A stretch of DNA of 64,000 nucleotides from Panulirus ornatus (taxonomy: Eukaryota; Arthropoda; Malacostraca; Decapoda; Palinuridae). Location of the stretch: assembly GCF_036320965.1 (NCBI RefSeq), contig NC_092232.1, forward strand, positions 51,826,982 through 51,890,981, given 5' to 3'. The position numbers and the translations under genes were made by a program. This document shows, one piece after another, positions 34,096 to 45,520 of this stretch. The notes under the pieces were generated by a model, which was not told where the DNA came from, did no database searches, and saw only the letters and a program-made list of their open reading frames with translations. Within the stretch, counting starts at the first letter, position 1. Every line of letters begins with the position of its first letter.

Positions 34096-34339
34096 GACTC
34101 CAGGTCGCGACCCTCTGACTCTACCTCGCGGCCCTCTGACTCCAGGTCGCGACCCTCTGACTCTACCTCGCGGCCCTCTGACTCCAGGTCGCGACCCTCT
34201 GACTCTACCTCGCGGCCCTCTGACTCCAGGTCGCGACCCTCTGACTCTACCTCGCGGCCCTCTGACTCCAGGTCACGGCCCTCTGACTCTAGCTCGCGGC
34301 CCTCTGACTCCAGCTCGCGGCCCTCTGACTCCAGGTCAC

Positions 34340-34341
<2 letters not shown>
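34096..34341. repeat. 21-bp minisatellite in 42-bp dimers, about 12 monomers
   Basis: Monomers alternate between GACTCCAGGTCGCGACCCTC and GACTCTACCTCGCGGCCCTC types in the left two thirds, so the real unit is a 42-bp dimer. Translation gives SDSRSRP/SDSTSRP on plus and ESEGRDL/ESEGREV on minus, up to 155 residues each. Arg-Ser-like periodicity is a consequence of the 21-base period, and a pure (CT)n tract directly follows. Confidence 0.97.

Positions 34342-34412
<71 letters not shown>
34342..34412. repeat. (CT)n microsatellite
   Basis: About 35 pure CT units joined directly to the 21-bp array. Confidence 0.97.
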
Positions 34413-34415
<3 letters not shown>

Positions 34416-34731
34416 CCACCTCAACCGACCAACGGATCGATGAAGCAACAGAAGAACTGAACACTTAACCAACGGGATAACGGAACGCTGACTTGCAAGA
34501 CAATCTCACCAACAGACATTTCCCCCCAACAGGAAAACAGGCCACTGCTAAACAACGGAAAACATCCTAACAGACACTGTTATCAATCCCGGCTTGATTT
34601 ACTCACTAAGACCCAAAATTCCGGAAGATTAAGTCCATAAATAGACATATATTCAGATTGAACAGGTAAGTGCATCTAATTAAACAGGTAAGTGCACCTA
34701 ATCAGTTATATATCATGGCCCTTACTCCCGC

Positions 34732-34767
<36 letters not shown>

Positions 34768-35133
34768 AGCTTCCTTCAGTCACGTTCATTCATTTAAATC
34801 AAAAAGAAATACTTCATTCTGAGATATACAAGGGGATAAGATGGCACTAGGTTGTACAGACGTACGCTTTGTGACTAGTTCAAACCAGCAGATTCTGGCC
34901 CTCTGGGCCCTCATCTGCTTGCCTCTGCCGAAGGAGCGGCGGGAAACGACTGTATGGTATAGTTCGACTGTATTATTTTCATACACCCGAGCCATTATTC
35001 CTCTTCATCTCTCCCATATTGCTGGCACAAGGCGTCCCCGCTCAACACTAAACATATTATTGCGAGAAGAAGAAAAATAATCGCTTCAGCTCGGCAGCCA
35101 AGCGACGGAGGGAGGGGAAGTGAGGAGGGGTCC
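34413..35133. other. unassigned stretch with (GT)n
   Basis: Holds a GT tract at 34734-34765 and a short duplication of AACAGGTAAGTGCA.CTAAT (34661, 34684). Overlapping 69- and 79-residue frames (34786-35080) are unrecognised. Confidence 0.5.
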
Positions 35134-36256
35134 TCACCGTGTCCACAGACCATCAGCTTCCTCAGCGTGTCTACAGACCATCAGCTTCCTCAGCGTATCT
35201 ACAGACCATCACCTTCCTCACCGTGTCCTACAAACCATCAGCTTCCTCAGCGTGTCCACAGACCATCACCTTCCTCAGCGTGTCCTACAGACCATCAGCT
35301 TCCTCAGCGTATCTACAGACCATCAGCTTCCTCAGCGTATCTACAGACCATCAGCTTCCTCAGCGTATCTACAGACCATCAGCTTTCTCAGCGTATCTAC
35401 AGACCATCAGCTTCCTCAGCGTGTCTACAGACCATCAGCTTCCTCAGCGTATCTACAGACCATCACCTTCCTCACCGTGTCCTACAAACCATCAGCTTCC
35501 TCAGCGTGTCCTACAGACCATCAGCTTCATCAGCGTGTCCTACAGACCATCAGCTTCCTCAGCGTGTCCTACAGACCATCAGCTTCCTCAGCGTATCTAC
35601 AGACCATCACCTTCCTCACCGTGTCCTACAAACCATCAGCTTCCTCAGCGTGTCCTACAGACCATCAGCTTCCTCAGCGTGTCTACAGACCATCAGCTTC
35701 CTCAGCGTGTCTACAGACCATCAGCTTCCTCAGCGTGTCTACAGACCATCAGCTTCCTCAGCGTGTCTACAGACCATCAGCTTCCTCAGCGTATCTACAG
35801 ACCATCACCTTCCTCACCGTGTTCTACAGACCATCAGCTTCCTCAGCGTGTCCTACAGACCATCAGCTTCCTCAGCGTGTCCTACAGACCATCAGCTTCC
35901 TCAGCGTATCTACAGACCATCAGCTTCCTCAGCGTATCTACAGACCATCAGCTTTCTCAGCGTATCTACAGACCATCAGCTTTCTCAGCGTATCTACAGA
36001 CCATCAGCTTCCTCAGCGTATCTACAGACCACCAGCTTCCTCAGCGTGTCTACAGACCATCAGCTTCCTCAGCGTGTCTACAGACCATCAGCTTCCTCAG
36101 CGTGTCTACAGACCATCAGCTTCCTCAGCGTGTCTACAGACCATCAGCTTCCTCAGCGTGTCTACAGACCATCAGCTTCCTCAGCGTGTCTACAGACCAT
36201 CAGCTTCCTCAGCGTGTCTACAGACCATCAGCTTCCTCAGCGTGTCTGCAGACCAC
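35134..36256. repeat. 28/29-bp minisatellite, about 40 copies
   Basis: The unit CCATCAGCTTCCTCAGCGTG plus TCTACAGA is 28 bases; copies with TCCTACAGA are 29. No stop occurs in any plus frame of the unit, so frames of 453, 374 and 377 residues run side by side. Variant units (GTATC, TTTCTC, CACCTTCCTCACC) are clustered. The CACCTTCCTCACC variant recurs at 35210, 35464, 35609 and 35806, with similar neighbours. From 36030 to 36250 the copies are almost identical. Confidence 0.98.
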
Positions 36257-36538
36257 AAGGTAGGACCAACTATTTTTTTATTGGAAACATTTTACCCTGA
36301 TTTGCTCCATGACTTGGCAGTTCGTGTTTTGATCACAACAGCCACAGCTTTGGGGGAGATCTTCAGGGGTTGTCTTGAGCCGACATGCGCATCGTTAACA
36401 ATAAATAAGAAAAAAGATAAAGAAAAAAGCGAGAGAGAGAAAAAAAAAGAAAGGATTGGTGCAGACGATCGGTTACTTTGATCGAGACACGTCGAAAAGG
36501 CTCGTTAAGATGGTCCTCTGTCGCAGGAGTCACGTGTG

Positions 36539-36541
<3 letters not shown>
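36257..36541. other. unassigned spacer
   Basis: Single-copy-looking, ending in an A/G-rich tract (36405-36455). No feature. Confidence 0.4.

Positions 36542-36604
<63 letters not shown>
36542..36604. repeat. compound (TG)n(AG)n microsatellite
   Basis: (TG)n to 36590 followed at once by (AG)n. Confidence 0.96.
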
Positions 36605-36605
<1 letters not shown>

Positions 36606-36674
36606 AACTGACCCGAAACTACACCTTGTAAACCGTAAAATGCATGGGAAATCTACCACGCGAAGTCTGAGTGG

Positions 36675-36676
<2 letters not shown>

Positions 36677-36735
<59 letters not shown>

Positions 36736-36749
36736 CTAGAATGGTGTGG

Positions 36750-36811
<62 letters not shown>

Positions 36812-36840
36812 CTGGAATGATATGGACGCAAAGAGAGAGT
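36677..36840. repeat. two (GA)n tracts in a duplicated unit
   Basis: (GA)n at 36677-36733 and 36754-36808 are each followed by TCTRGAATGRTRTGGAC, so a 75-77 base segment including its GA tract was duplicated. A third, short AAGAGAGAGTGAG follows. Confidence 0.93.
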
Positions 36841-36930
36841 GAGCGAAAGTTTGCATGTGTGATAACTGAAACAGGAGGCTTAGAAAGAAAGCGACATGGA
36901 AGGAGATAATGCAGAAGTAACTGATGGTCA

Positions 36931-37360
36931 TGCAGGAAGGGTCCGTGCAGTAGGTGGTCATGCAGGAAGGGTCTGTGCAGTGGATAGTCATGCAGGAAGG
37001 GTCCGTGCAGAAGGTGGTCATGCAGGAAGGGTCTGTGCAGTGGATAGTCATGCAGGAAGGGACTGTGTAGTGGGTGGTAATGCAGGAAGGGTCTGTGCAG
37101 TGGGTGGTAATGCAGGAAGGGTATGTGCAGTGGGTGGTAATGCAGGAAGGGTCTGTGCAGTGGGTGGTCATGCAGGAAGGGACTGTGTAGTGGGTGGTAA
37201 TGCAAGAAGGGCCTGTGCAGTGAGCGATTATGCAGGAAGGGTTTGTGCAGTGAGGGGTCATGCAGGAAGGGTCTGTGCAGTGGATGGTCATGCAGGAAGG
37301 GTCTGTGCAGTGGATGGTCATGCAGGAAGGGTCTGTGCAGCAGGAGAGCATGCAGGGACT
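36931..37360. repeat. 30-bp minisatellite, about 14 copies
   Basis: Copies start TGCAGGAAGGGTCTGTGCAG at 36931 and every 30 bases to 37351. The period is exact. Since 30 is divisible by 3, all frames encode decapeptide repeats (HAGRVCAVGG on plus, HYHPLHRPFL on minus). Frames of 204-280 residues on both strands are read-through. Confidence 0.98.
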
Positions 37361-38727
37361 GTGCATTTAGCGAAAAATATGCGAAAAAAGATCGGAAGTA
37401 TAGACCTCCTGCACAGCCATTCTGCCATGAGAGGGAAGCAGCGCATCACATGTATGGAAAACAGATCCAACAGACATTTCTGGAAGGCTGTTGTGAGGAT
37501 AATCTTATGAGCTACGGTTCACTCGAGGATGATGAGTGACATTCTGATGAGTTCTCTCACATCCAAAAGCCTTTCTAAGACCTCAAAATCACGTTGCCCT
37601 GGAGTTCACAAGGCGAGGCACTGTGCTTTAGGCCTCCTGCCGTTTTGCTGGAGAAGCGACGTCGCTCAAGCGGCCACAGATCCGGATATTTTTTGGTGTG
37701 GTTCAAGCTGTTTCATTTATGGAAAACGTCAGCCATGCGAGCTTAAAACAAATGCAGTGATTGCATAACCTGGGCTTGATGACATAAGAGCAAGTCGTGT
37801 CACATTCAGACGGTCCATCAGAATTATGTGATCAGTGTTCCTGATCTGCCTCTTGCTTTGTCCTGAGGTCAAAAACCTTAACTCCGACCAAATCGGATCC
37901 AGCCACCTTACGTCCCAAAGTTTAATCCGTTTATAGAACAAGTGATTGAGTAGTCACAGCGCTACGATCCCCTTTGGGTTAGGCATTTGCATTTCTTTCT
38001 CTAAGCACCAGAGCAAGAAGATCGCCGGTGCCACGCGCATTAAAGGAGCGAGTCAGTCATGAGGGCGGGGTGGTGCTCCTGCCGTGCGCGCCTCGAGAGA
38101 CCAGAGATTATAACCCGAAGCCACCGCTACGCGCCCCATGTCTTCCCCAGAACAGCACCTCCCGTAGCAGCAACCCACATCAAACAATCGTGTCAACTCC
38201 GTCATCACGATACCCAAGACATATCCTCCTCAGTGTCTGAGGGAATATCCTCGCAACGAACCACCGAAGGAGCAGTTATGTGACCGTGTGTGACGACCCA
38301 CCAACTGTGAGAGGATGTCGCTTGGAATGTCGCATGAATGAACCAACGCTGAAAGAAAATCTCATACACCCTTGAATGTAAGGCGTTGCACCCGGGGGAC
38401 GTTAAGGTACTGGAAGTCTCGACCTCATCAAAGGGGTCCTCAGAACCCCAGCTGAATCGCACTGAGGATCTTAGCAGACGACACCAGCTTGGTGTTGTTG
38501 TGGTGAAGTCGTCGCCACCTGAACTCTACGATGCACTGTACAGTCGCAAACAAAAGTCCGGGGACTCATGGGGTTATCATGACCCGGTCAAAGCTTGCAG
38601 CCCATCCCTCCGTCTCTTGCCTACTGAGAGGAAGGGTTCGATACGGGATGGGTCGATCGTGACTCAAGTTCTGTCTTTGCCTGGCTAGACAGATGCCTCG
38701 GTAAACCTTGACTAGCCACAAGCTACA
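37361..38727. other. single-copy-looking stretch, no gene recognised
   Basis: One of the longer stretches without tandem structure. Short frames (37529-37768 plus, 38205-38462 minus, 38386-38688 plus) lack domains. Around 38633 the B-box-like GGTTCGATACG appears without an A box. I cannot assign a function. Confidence 0.45.
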
Positions 38728-38998
38728 CCGCAGCATCGTCCCTCACCACACAAACTACGGCGCAGCACCGTCCCTCACCCCACAAGCTACACTGCAGCAC
38801 CGTACCCTCACCCCACAAGCTATACCGCAGCACCGTCCCTCACCCCACAAGCTACACTGAAGCACCGTCCCTCACCCCACAAGCTATACCGCAGCACCGT
38901 CCCTCACCCCACAAGCTACACTGAAGCACCGTCCCTCACCCCACAAGCTATACCGCAGCACCGTCCCTCACCCCACAAGCTACACTGAAGCAACGCCC
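38728..38998. repeat. 32-bp minisatellite, about 8 copies
   Basis: Units contain CACCGTCCCTCACCCCACAA and GCTACACTGAAG/GCTATACCGCAG. The last two variants alternate, which suggests a 64-bp dimer in the central part. Confidence 0.95.
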
Positions 38999-39533
38999 CA
39001 CACACCACGCATTACAACACCGTTTCCATCCTGCAGCTCGGTGTCTCGCTTTACGCACCCCATACCCCTCACAACCATGACTGCCTTAACGAAAATAGTA
39101 CATAAGTGTAGTCAGTATCACCTTGCAGCCATTTCTCAACCATAGGAAGCTCCTCTTCTGCCCACAAGATCCCAAACGACAGGCCTTTGACGTTTATTGA
39201 ATGACAGAATCGGTTCGATCCTCATTCAAACACGGCAGCCATAGCTCTTCACTAGATGTACCTTCGGATTATATATTTGTGACATTTTCGGTACATTTTC
39301 GTGAGACGTACAGGTAGCAGAAGCAGTAGCAGCAGGTTAGGGGGGGTACCCTCCAGCAGGGGGATGAGTTGAGTGGGTACGCGTGACCGCTGTGGCGTTG
39401 TGTGGTGGCAGAGCAGGGCTGTGGCAGGCTGACCCCCTGAAGCAGGTGGTAAACACCCAAATTGATGACAGTACGAGTTGAAGGCGGGGTGGGAGGGTGG
39501 CCAGATTTTTGTGCCGTGTTCCCCCACCCCATT
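38999..39533. other. unassigned stretch
   Basis: Mixed DNA; the CGGTTCGATCC word near 39211 resembles a B box but has no partner. No feature. Confidence 0.4.
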
Positions 39534-39905
39534 GTACCACGTTCTGCTCCCAATGCAAGCATGACCTGCACCCTCTGTACTGTGTTCTGCACCCAGTGTG
39601 TCATGTTCAGCACCCTCTGTACTGTGTTCTGCACCCACTGTGTTATGTTCACCCAAGGTACCATGTTCTTCACCCATTGTACCATGTTCTCCACCCACTG
39701 TACCATGTTCTCCACAAAATGTACCATGTTCTCCACACAATGGACCATGTTCTCCACACATTGTACCATGTTCTCCACCCATTGTACAATGTTCTCCAAC
39801 CGTTGTACCATGTTCTCCAACCAATCTACCATACTCTTCACACAATGTACCATGTTCTCCACCCACTGTACCACGTTCTCCACTCATTGTACCGCATTCT
39901 GAACC
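39534..39905. repeat. 21-bp minisatellite, about 18 copies
   Basis: Units read ACCATGTTCTCCACCCATTG plus T. The 21-base period keeps heptapeptide repeats open on both strands (TMFSTHC plus, ENMVQWV minus), which explains frames of up to 229 residues. Confidence 0.97.
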
Positions 39906-40555
39906 CAATGTCATTTCGTATTCAAATGCCTTCGTACCCAAAGCCCCTCTCTCTCTCTAATTCATCTTTCATACACTCTGACATCCCTCAGTATTCAGTT
40001 GTTTCCCACACACACACACACACACACACACACGTAAACACACTAATGGAAGTCAGATGTGTGTGTGTATGGTAGCTTTCGACTGCCACTTGGAACCAGC
40101 GAGGCATCACGAACCATAAAGTCAGTGACGTCGACCCTTTAAAACAAAAAGACATCACAAAGTCCTCCCAAATCCCACCTGACGAACGGGTTGGATCCTC
40201 CTTCCAACCTAAATGCTCTTGTTCCCCAGGGAGGCGCCTGGCCACCCGAGCTGTGATGATGATGATGTTTCCTCATGTAAACTGGCAAGTGTTTTCCTCC
40301 AAGAGGTGAATATGATGAGGTAAACCGCCATATAGAGGAAATTCGCCAAGACAGATTGTCTGTTAAACTTTACGTATTTATGAAGTGGTAATTTAACCCC
40401 CTCATTATCACACTCGAATGAAAATATATAAAAAGGCAAGTCGGGGGGGCATTGCTTTGTTATGACTTTCATTCAGAAACTAGCAAACTGAAGCCGAGAG
40501 TCTTTTATGCTTAAACGAGATTAATTTTCGATAAGAACATAATATGTGGTTTGCA
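39906..40555. other. unassigned stretch with (CA)n
   Basis: Contains (CA)n at 40008-40033, followed 26 bases later by a short (GT)n (about 40058-40068). The rest is AT-rich and single-copy-looking. Confidence 0.5.
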
Positions 40556-40945
40556 TCATGCAGACCCACCAGATGAGGTGGTAAGTGGTCGAACCTTGCA
40601 GACCCACCAGATGAGGTGGTTTAGTGGTTGAACCTTGCAGACCCACTTAGTAGATGGGGTGGTAAGTGGTCGAACCTTGCAGACCCACCAGATGAGGTGG
40701 TTTAGTGGCTGAACCTTGCAGACCCACTTAGTAGATGGGGTGGCAAGTGGTCGAACCTTGCAGACCCACCAGATGAGGTGGTTTAGTGGTCGAACCTTGC
40801 AGACCCACTTAGTAGATGGGGTGGCAAGTGGTCGAACCTTGCGGGCGCACTAGATGAGGTGGCAAGTGGTCGAACCATGCAGACCCACTGGCTTGAGGAG
40901 GGAAGTGGACGGCCCCTGCAGACCCACTAGCTGGGGTGGCAAGTG
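40556..40945. repeat. about 38-42 bp minisatellite, 9-10 copies
   Basis: Copies contain GCAGACCCACCAGATGAGGT or the variant GCAGACCCACTTAGTAGATG, plus GGTCGAACCTT. The two variants alternate in the middle, giving an 80-bp dimer. Copies decay rightward after 40840. Confidence 0.95.
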
Positions 40946-41240
40946 GTCGCCTCTGTTAAGTTACTTCCCCCACTGGCATACTGCCCAGAGTGAGAGAGAG
41001 ATAGATGGACGGGGGGAGTAGTAACAACAATTCGTATGGTGTTGTCATTTTCGCTTCCTCAACGCCTGTTCTCCCTCGTCATCAGACAATGAACCCCCAG
41101 AGGTCTCTACACCTCTCATCTCTGTTCTCCGAAATCGAGTACACAACTCTCTAACTGACAGACTTTTGCCCTGAGAGCCAAGGGCTACGATCGACTCTCC
41201 TGTACTGTGAAAGGATGAATTCTGACCATCCTTCGGCGCT
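40946..41240. other. unassigned spacer
   Basis: Single-copy-looking DNA. No feature. Confidence 0.4.
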
Positions 41241-42040
41241 GTGAGAATTAAGCTGAGTGCTGTGACCTAACTCCTGTGTTATAAAGGTCGAGCAGAACGC
41301 TGCGCCAATGTCCCTTTTTGCTGTCAGGGTTAAGATGAGGAGCGCGAGTTAATCGTGCAAAGGGATTGGCTATGAATGGGGGTCGACGCAAGTCATGCCA
41401 GGAACGGAAGGTGATGGTGGTCAGGTCGCGGAGGAGGGCCGCGCTGCTCACCCCGGGTCATGCCAGGTCACGCCACAAGTGAGAAAAACCTTAAAATGTT
41501 CCAGGTCATAGTTATTTGGAAAGACATGAGAGGATAGAGAGTTCCAAAGCTTCAAGGTGTAGGGAAAGAAACAGTTATCAAAATGACCCACCCTTGAGTT
41601 ACCAAAGGCCACATCAGTAATTGTGTGACGCAGTTGCATGCCGAGTATTGCGTGGGGTAGCTGGTGGTGGGGGGCACACAAGCAGCCACTTCTCAGGAGC
41701 AGAAATCAGAGTAATACCTATAGAAGAGGGAAAGTTAACCAACATAGCGGCGTAGGGCAAGCGGACCAAGTTTTGAAGTTAGTCTGGGAGATTTTATAAG
41801 TAGATTCAACTCTGTCAAGTAAGGATTCAGAGCAAGAACCAGAGGAGCATCAGGGACTTGAAGGAATGCTCAAGTCATCCAAAACAGAGTTTGAGAAGAA
41901 ACAGAAACCAAAGAGAGTTGCTCTACGGGAGAGACAGATATAGAACCGTCAGGACGGAAAAGTGAAGGAAAGGTAGAGCGACAAATGTTGTTAGCGACGT
42001 CCTTTGCTGAAGACCAGAAAGACGTAAAAATCTGACAATG
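41241..42040 (-). mobile_element. LINE group C, internally deleted copy
   Basis: On the minus strand from 42035 down: SSAKDVANNICRSTFPSLFR then DGSISVSP, which I recognise as the segment preceding the RT core in a decapod LINE. After a decayed interval (41700-41880) comes the C-terminus with VAFGNSRVGHFDNCFFPYTL, KLWNSLSSHVFPNNYDLEHF and KVFL (41480-41600). The RT core that should lie between (700 or more residues apart in a whole element is plausible, but I cannot measure it) is absent. Sequence down to 41240 is probably its 3' end. Clade not assigned. Confidence 0.78.
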
Positions 42041-43689
42041 TCATTATAACAAAACTCTCGTTGGTACTGAGCACCATGAGCTGGACCTGTCGGACAGCTA
42101 ATGCATTTGACGGATTGCCAGCCCCTTACATCAGCCGCTCCCGGTTGTCGACCTGCTGTGGCTTCCCTTGATTGGGACCTTCCACAGGTTGGTATGGGCT
42201 CCCTACCACCATCATCACCACTACCAGCACCATCTTGTACCACCATCACCACCACATTGTGATACGCTCAGGGGATGGTGACGACCCAGCACTAAGCTCT
42301 AAGCTTGACGACACGTAGGTAAACCCAGCTTAAGAGATATTGACGACCCTACAGACAGCTTTAAGCTGGAGGACGAGTACATAACCCCAACTCACTGTAG
42401 TCACTACATTGTGTAAAAAGGAAAATACCTAATGGTGTCGTAGGTACTTTAGTGGTAAGTCACTCCCTTGTCTGCCTCCGTTAGTTACAGACGAACGTAA
42501 CTCACGATTCATAACAATTTCTCTCAGACGCCAACGACTTAATGAGATTAAAAAAAAGATAAAAAAAAAAGCACAGGAAAAGAATTATAGCAGGACGTGC
42601 TTTATTTTTCAGACAAAGAAACACAATGAGAATAAATTATGCAACTCTGAAAGGCAAATGAAGCTTCGTACTTTCACACGAATGTCGTAATATCAACTCA
42701 TTACTTCCCGAAGACCATAGAGACGAAAGTAATTTGCTCGCATATTGTTACTGCGGTAAGCACTATCTTGCCTCAACTTTATACTGGTCATAAAGGTGAG
42801 ATATGTATTTTGAATAAAAAGAGAGCCTTTGGTTTTTCTTTCTAGCACTGTGGCAAACGGTTCATGTAAGAGTAGAAAGAACCTCTCTTGTATTGATGGC
42901 TCTGTGAACGACAACCTCTCCATAAGAGACGACATCTACGTCCTCATTCTGGTAAACGTAAACACGGAGGACCTCCCCACTCCCTGGTCCTCGGTGTCTG
43001 CCACATCTTGTGAGGCATTTGATGTGTATGGACACCCCGGCGCGTCCATGACAGGGTTCCTCTCTGTACCGCAACAGTTGTATTGTCTGGACGCTGTTAA
43101 GACAGACCTGTTGAGGCGAAGGTTATTTACTTGACCTTTTCAGATTCTCATTAACGAGGCATCTCTATTTCTTACGAGGTGTAGGCGTTCAGAATGGAGA
43201 AAAAGATTACAGATATTTCTAGATATGATTCAGTAAATGTTACCACGTTTAAGCTTCATGTGCGACTCTGGGTGTGGTAGACTTCACCACGAAACACTGT
43301 GGTAAACCCAGATATATACTGGTTGGGCCTGAAAGCGATACTCATGACTTGGTCGTCTGTCGAAGCTCTCGCCACACAGACGACACTGGTCCGACTATTG
43401 TATTCACCCCCTTGTAGTACCTCCGTCCGAGTCTCTGTCAAATCAAGGTAGAGGCGAGTTCAAGGCGCGTCCGTGAACAGCAGGAAGAGAAGGAAGGGGC
43501 GTCTTTCAAGCCGTATCAGACAATGGAGAAGAAAAACGGCGAGGTCCTGGCTGGCTTGGAGGCCATCAGTATGCAGGAGAGGATGCCCAGTCGCCAGCCA
43601 CGGCGCACCTGGGCCGCAGGACGCCTCTCTCGTGGAATCTCTCGCATTTTCTTCTGATGGATCTTCCTCCCTAAACACAGGGGACCCTT
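42041..43689. other. single-copy-looking stretch, no gene recognised
   Basis: A diverged pair of CCCAGC..TAAG.T/GACGAC words lies near 42287-42390. A 101-residue plus frame (42829-43134) and 70-80-residue minus frames (42693-43074) overlap antisense and show no domain. An A-rich patch lies at 42549-42571. Confidence 0.4.
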
Positions 43690-44075
43690 TGAGTCTCCTT
43701 CTTCCTGTGACGGACCTGGGTAACACAGGGACCTGTCACGTCCCCCCCTCTGCCTGTGACGGGCCTCCGTAACACAGGGACCCATCACGTCCCCACCTCT
43801 GCCTGTGACGGGCCTCCGTAACACAGGGACCCATCACGTCCCCTTCTGCCTATGACGGGCCTCCGTAACACAGGGACCCATCACGTCCCCCCCTCTGCCT
43901 GTGACGGGCCTCCGTAACACAGGGACCCATCACGTCCCCCCTCTGCCTGTGACGGGCCTCCGTATCACAGGGACCCATCACGTCCCCTTCTACCTGTGAC
44001 GGGCCTCCGTAACACAGGGACCCATCACGTCCCCTTCTGCCTGTGACGGACCTTCGTAACATAGGGACACGTCCC
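43690..44075. repeat. about 45-bp minisatellite, 8-9 copies
   Basis: Units hold TGTGACGGGCCTCCGTAACA and CAGGGACCCATCACGTCCCC; length varies with the C run and CTCTGCC spacer. The central six copies are nearly identical. Confidence 0.96.
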
Positions 44076-44690
44076 GTTTTTCCGTTCTGTTTGACAGGTC
44101 TTCTTGCTCAGCAGAAGGACCCCACGAAGTCCCTTCTCTCTTAAGAGCGTCTCGAGATCACACACACGAGCCTCTCGCATCTTTCTCCCGTGGTCGGACC
44201 TTTGCCTCCGCAGCGTAGGATCTCTCCACAGATCCTTCGCGACGGATGGATCTGTACCTCCTGCACGAATTCGTCACGCCTAATGTCCCTGGGACTCGTC
44301 TTTGCTCTAGAAACTCGAGTAACTCTCATACCTACTCCTTCAGGAAGCATCTTTACCTCAAAAACTTAAAAGAGGGTCTCACATCAACCCCCTTCGAGGA
44401 ACTCCCTTACCTCAGGAACTCAAGGGCTTCTCACATCTACCCCTTCGAGGACCCTTCCAACTCCTGTAACTCAATTGGTTCTCGCATCTTCCCTCCTGGG
44501 AATACCATCTTAGCCCTCATACTGCAGAGATTCACAGTGGTTCATAATCCCATAATGCCTCACTTAAGCGGACTTTTTACCGGAGGCTTAACGTGCGGTG
44601 TCGTCACACCGTCTTCAAAGACTCGGCGGGAGTTGAGTTGCTAAGGACCCGATAAAGCGGCTATACCACGCTTTATCACCTCACATGTGG
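44076..44690. repeat. degenerate tandem-like stretch
   Basis: 44270-44500 repeats CTCAAAAACTT/CTCAGGAACTC, TCTCACATCTACCCC and TTCGAGGA at about 65-70 base spacing, three to four decayed copies. The 132-residue plus frame covers this and has no domain. Confidence 0.6.
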
Positions 44691-45010
44691 ACCTGGTAAG
44701 GATTCAGATAAGCTTCAGCAAGCTAAAGCAATGACCTGACAAGCCTCAGCAAGCTAAGTAATGAACTAGCAAGCTAAGCAATGACCTGGCAAGCTTCAAC
44801 AAGCTAGCTAATCAATGAACTAGCAAGCAAAGCAATGACCTGGAAAGCTTCAGCAAGCTAAGCAATGACCTGGTAAGCTTCAGCAAGCTAAAGCAATGAC
44901 CTGACAAGCTTCAGCAAGCTAAAGCAATGACCTGGCAAGCTTCAGCAAGCTAAAGCAATGACCTGACAAGCTTCAGCAAGCTAAAGCAATGACCTGGCAA
45001 GCTTCAGCAT
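44691..45010. repeat. about 31-bp minisatellite, 10 copies
   Basis: Units read AAGCTTCAGCAAGCTAAAGC plus AATGACCTGRC. The left part is irregular and the right part (44870-45010) regular. Confidence 0.95.
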
Positions 45011-45182
45011 TTCACCTGACCACCTAGTAATCCTCACCATGTTATTAGGGACACAGAAGGCCTCATACCTGTACTAGTGGGTGGGTAAGCATCACTAGAA
45101 TTGTGGTGATGGGGAAGTGCTTTGGCTTCTGATCTTCCAGGCTTCGTCCTGCTGCTGGTGACTTGGTAGACCCCAGATGGCG

Positions 45183-45224
<42 letters not shown>

Positions 45225-45520
45225 ACTAAAGCTTCGTCATGTCACACGTGACTGGTCAGACTTCAGAGTGTTACTGATCACTTCGGATGGCTCTGTCGTC
45301 CACCTGGTTGCTGGGTACTTGACAGGTAAGTTCACAGTGGTACCAGTGGCGCCTCGGGAACCCAGCATTCCACCGCACCTCTCTCTCCCCCTCCCTTGTT
45401 ACTACAAGTGACCAGGTAGATTTCTCTCCATCACACGTAATCCGTAACGTGAAGACCAGGGTTCGATACCCCGAACGAAGCGAAACGCGTGGATGAAGGA
45501 TGTTTTGGATGTCACCTTAC
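45011..45520. other. unassigned stretch with (GT)n
   Basis: Contains (GT)n at 45185-45223. A B-box-like GGTTCGATACC lies at 45460-45470 without a matching A box. No gene. Confidence 0.5.

Noticed and set aside
33976..34472. RS-domain-like protein on plus and acidic repeat protein on minus
   Set aside because: The 21-bp tandem unit explains both, and a pure (CT)n tract forms the C-terminus. No flanking coding sequence.
35120..36481. 453-residue open frame on the plus strand
   Set aside because: It is read-through of a 28-bp minisatellite that has no stop in any plus frame; two other frames of similar length overlap it.
36363..37205. 280-residue minus-strand frame with HYHPLHRPFL repeats
   Set aside because: Product of the exact 30-bp period of the array plus two GA tracts. 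The opposite strand is equally open.
39252..40075. Frames of 120-229 residues rich in Cys, His or Glu
   Set aside because: Read-through of a 21-bp minisatellite on both strands. The cysteine pattern is not a known motif.
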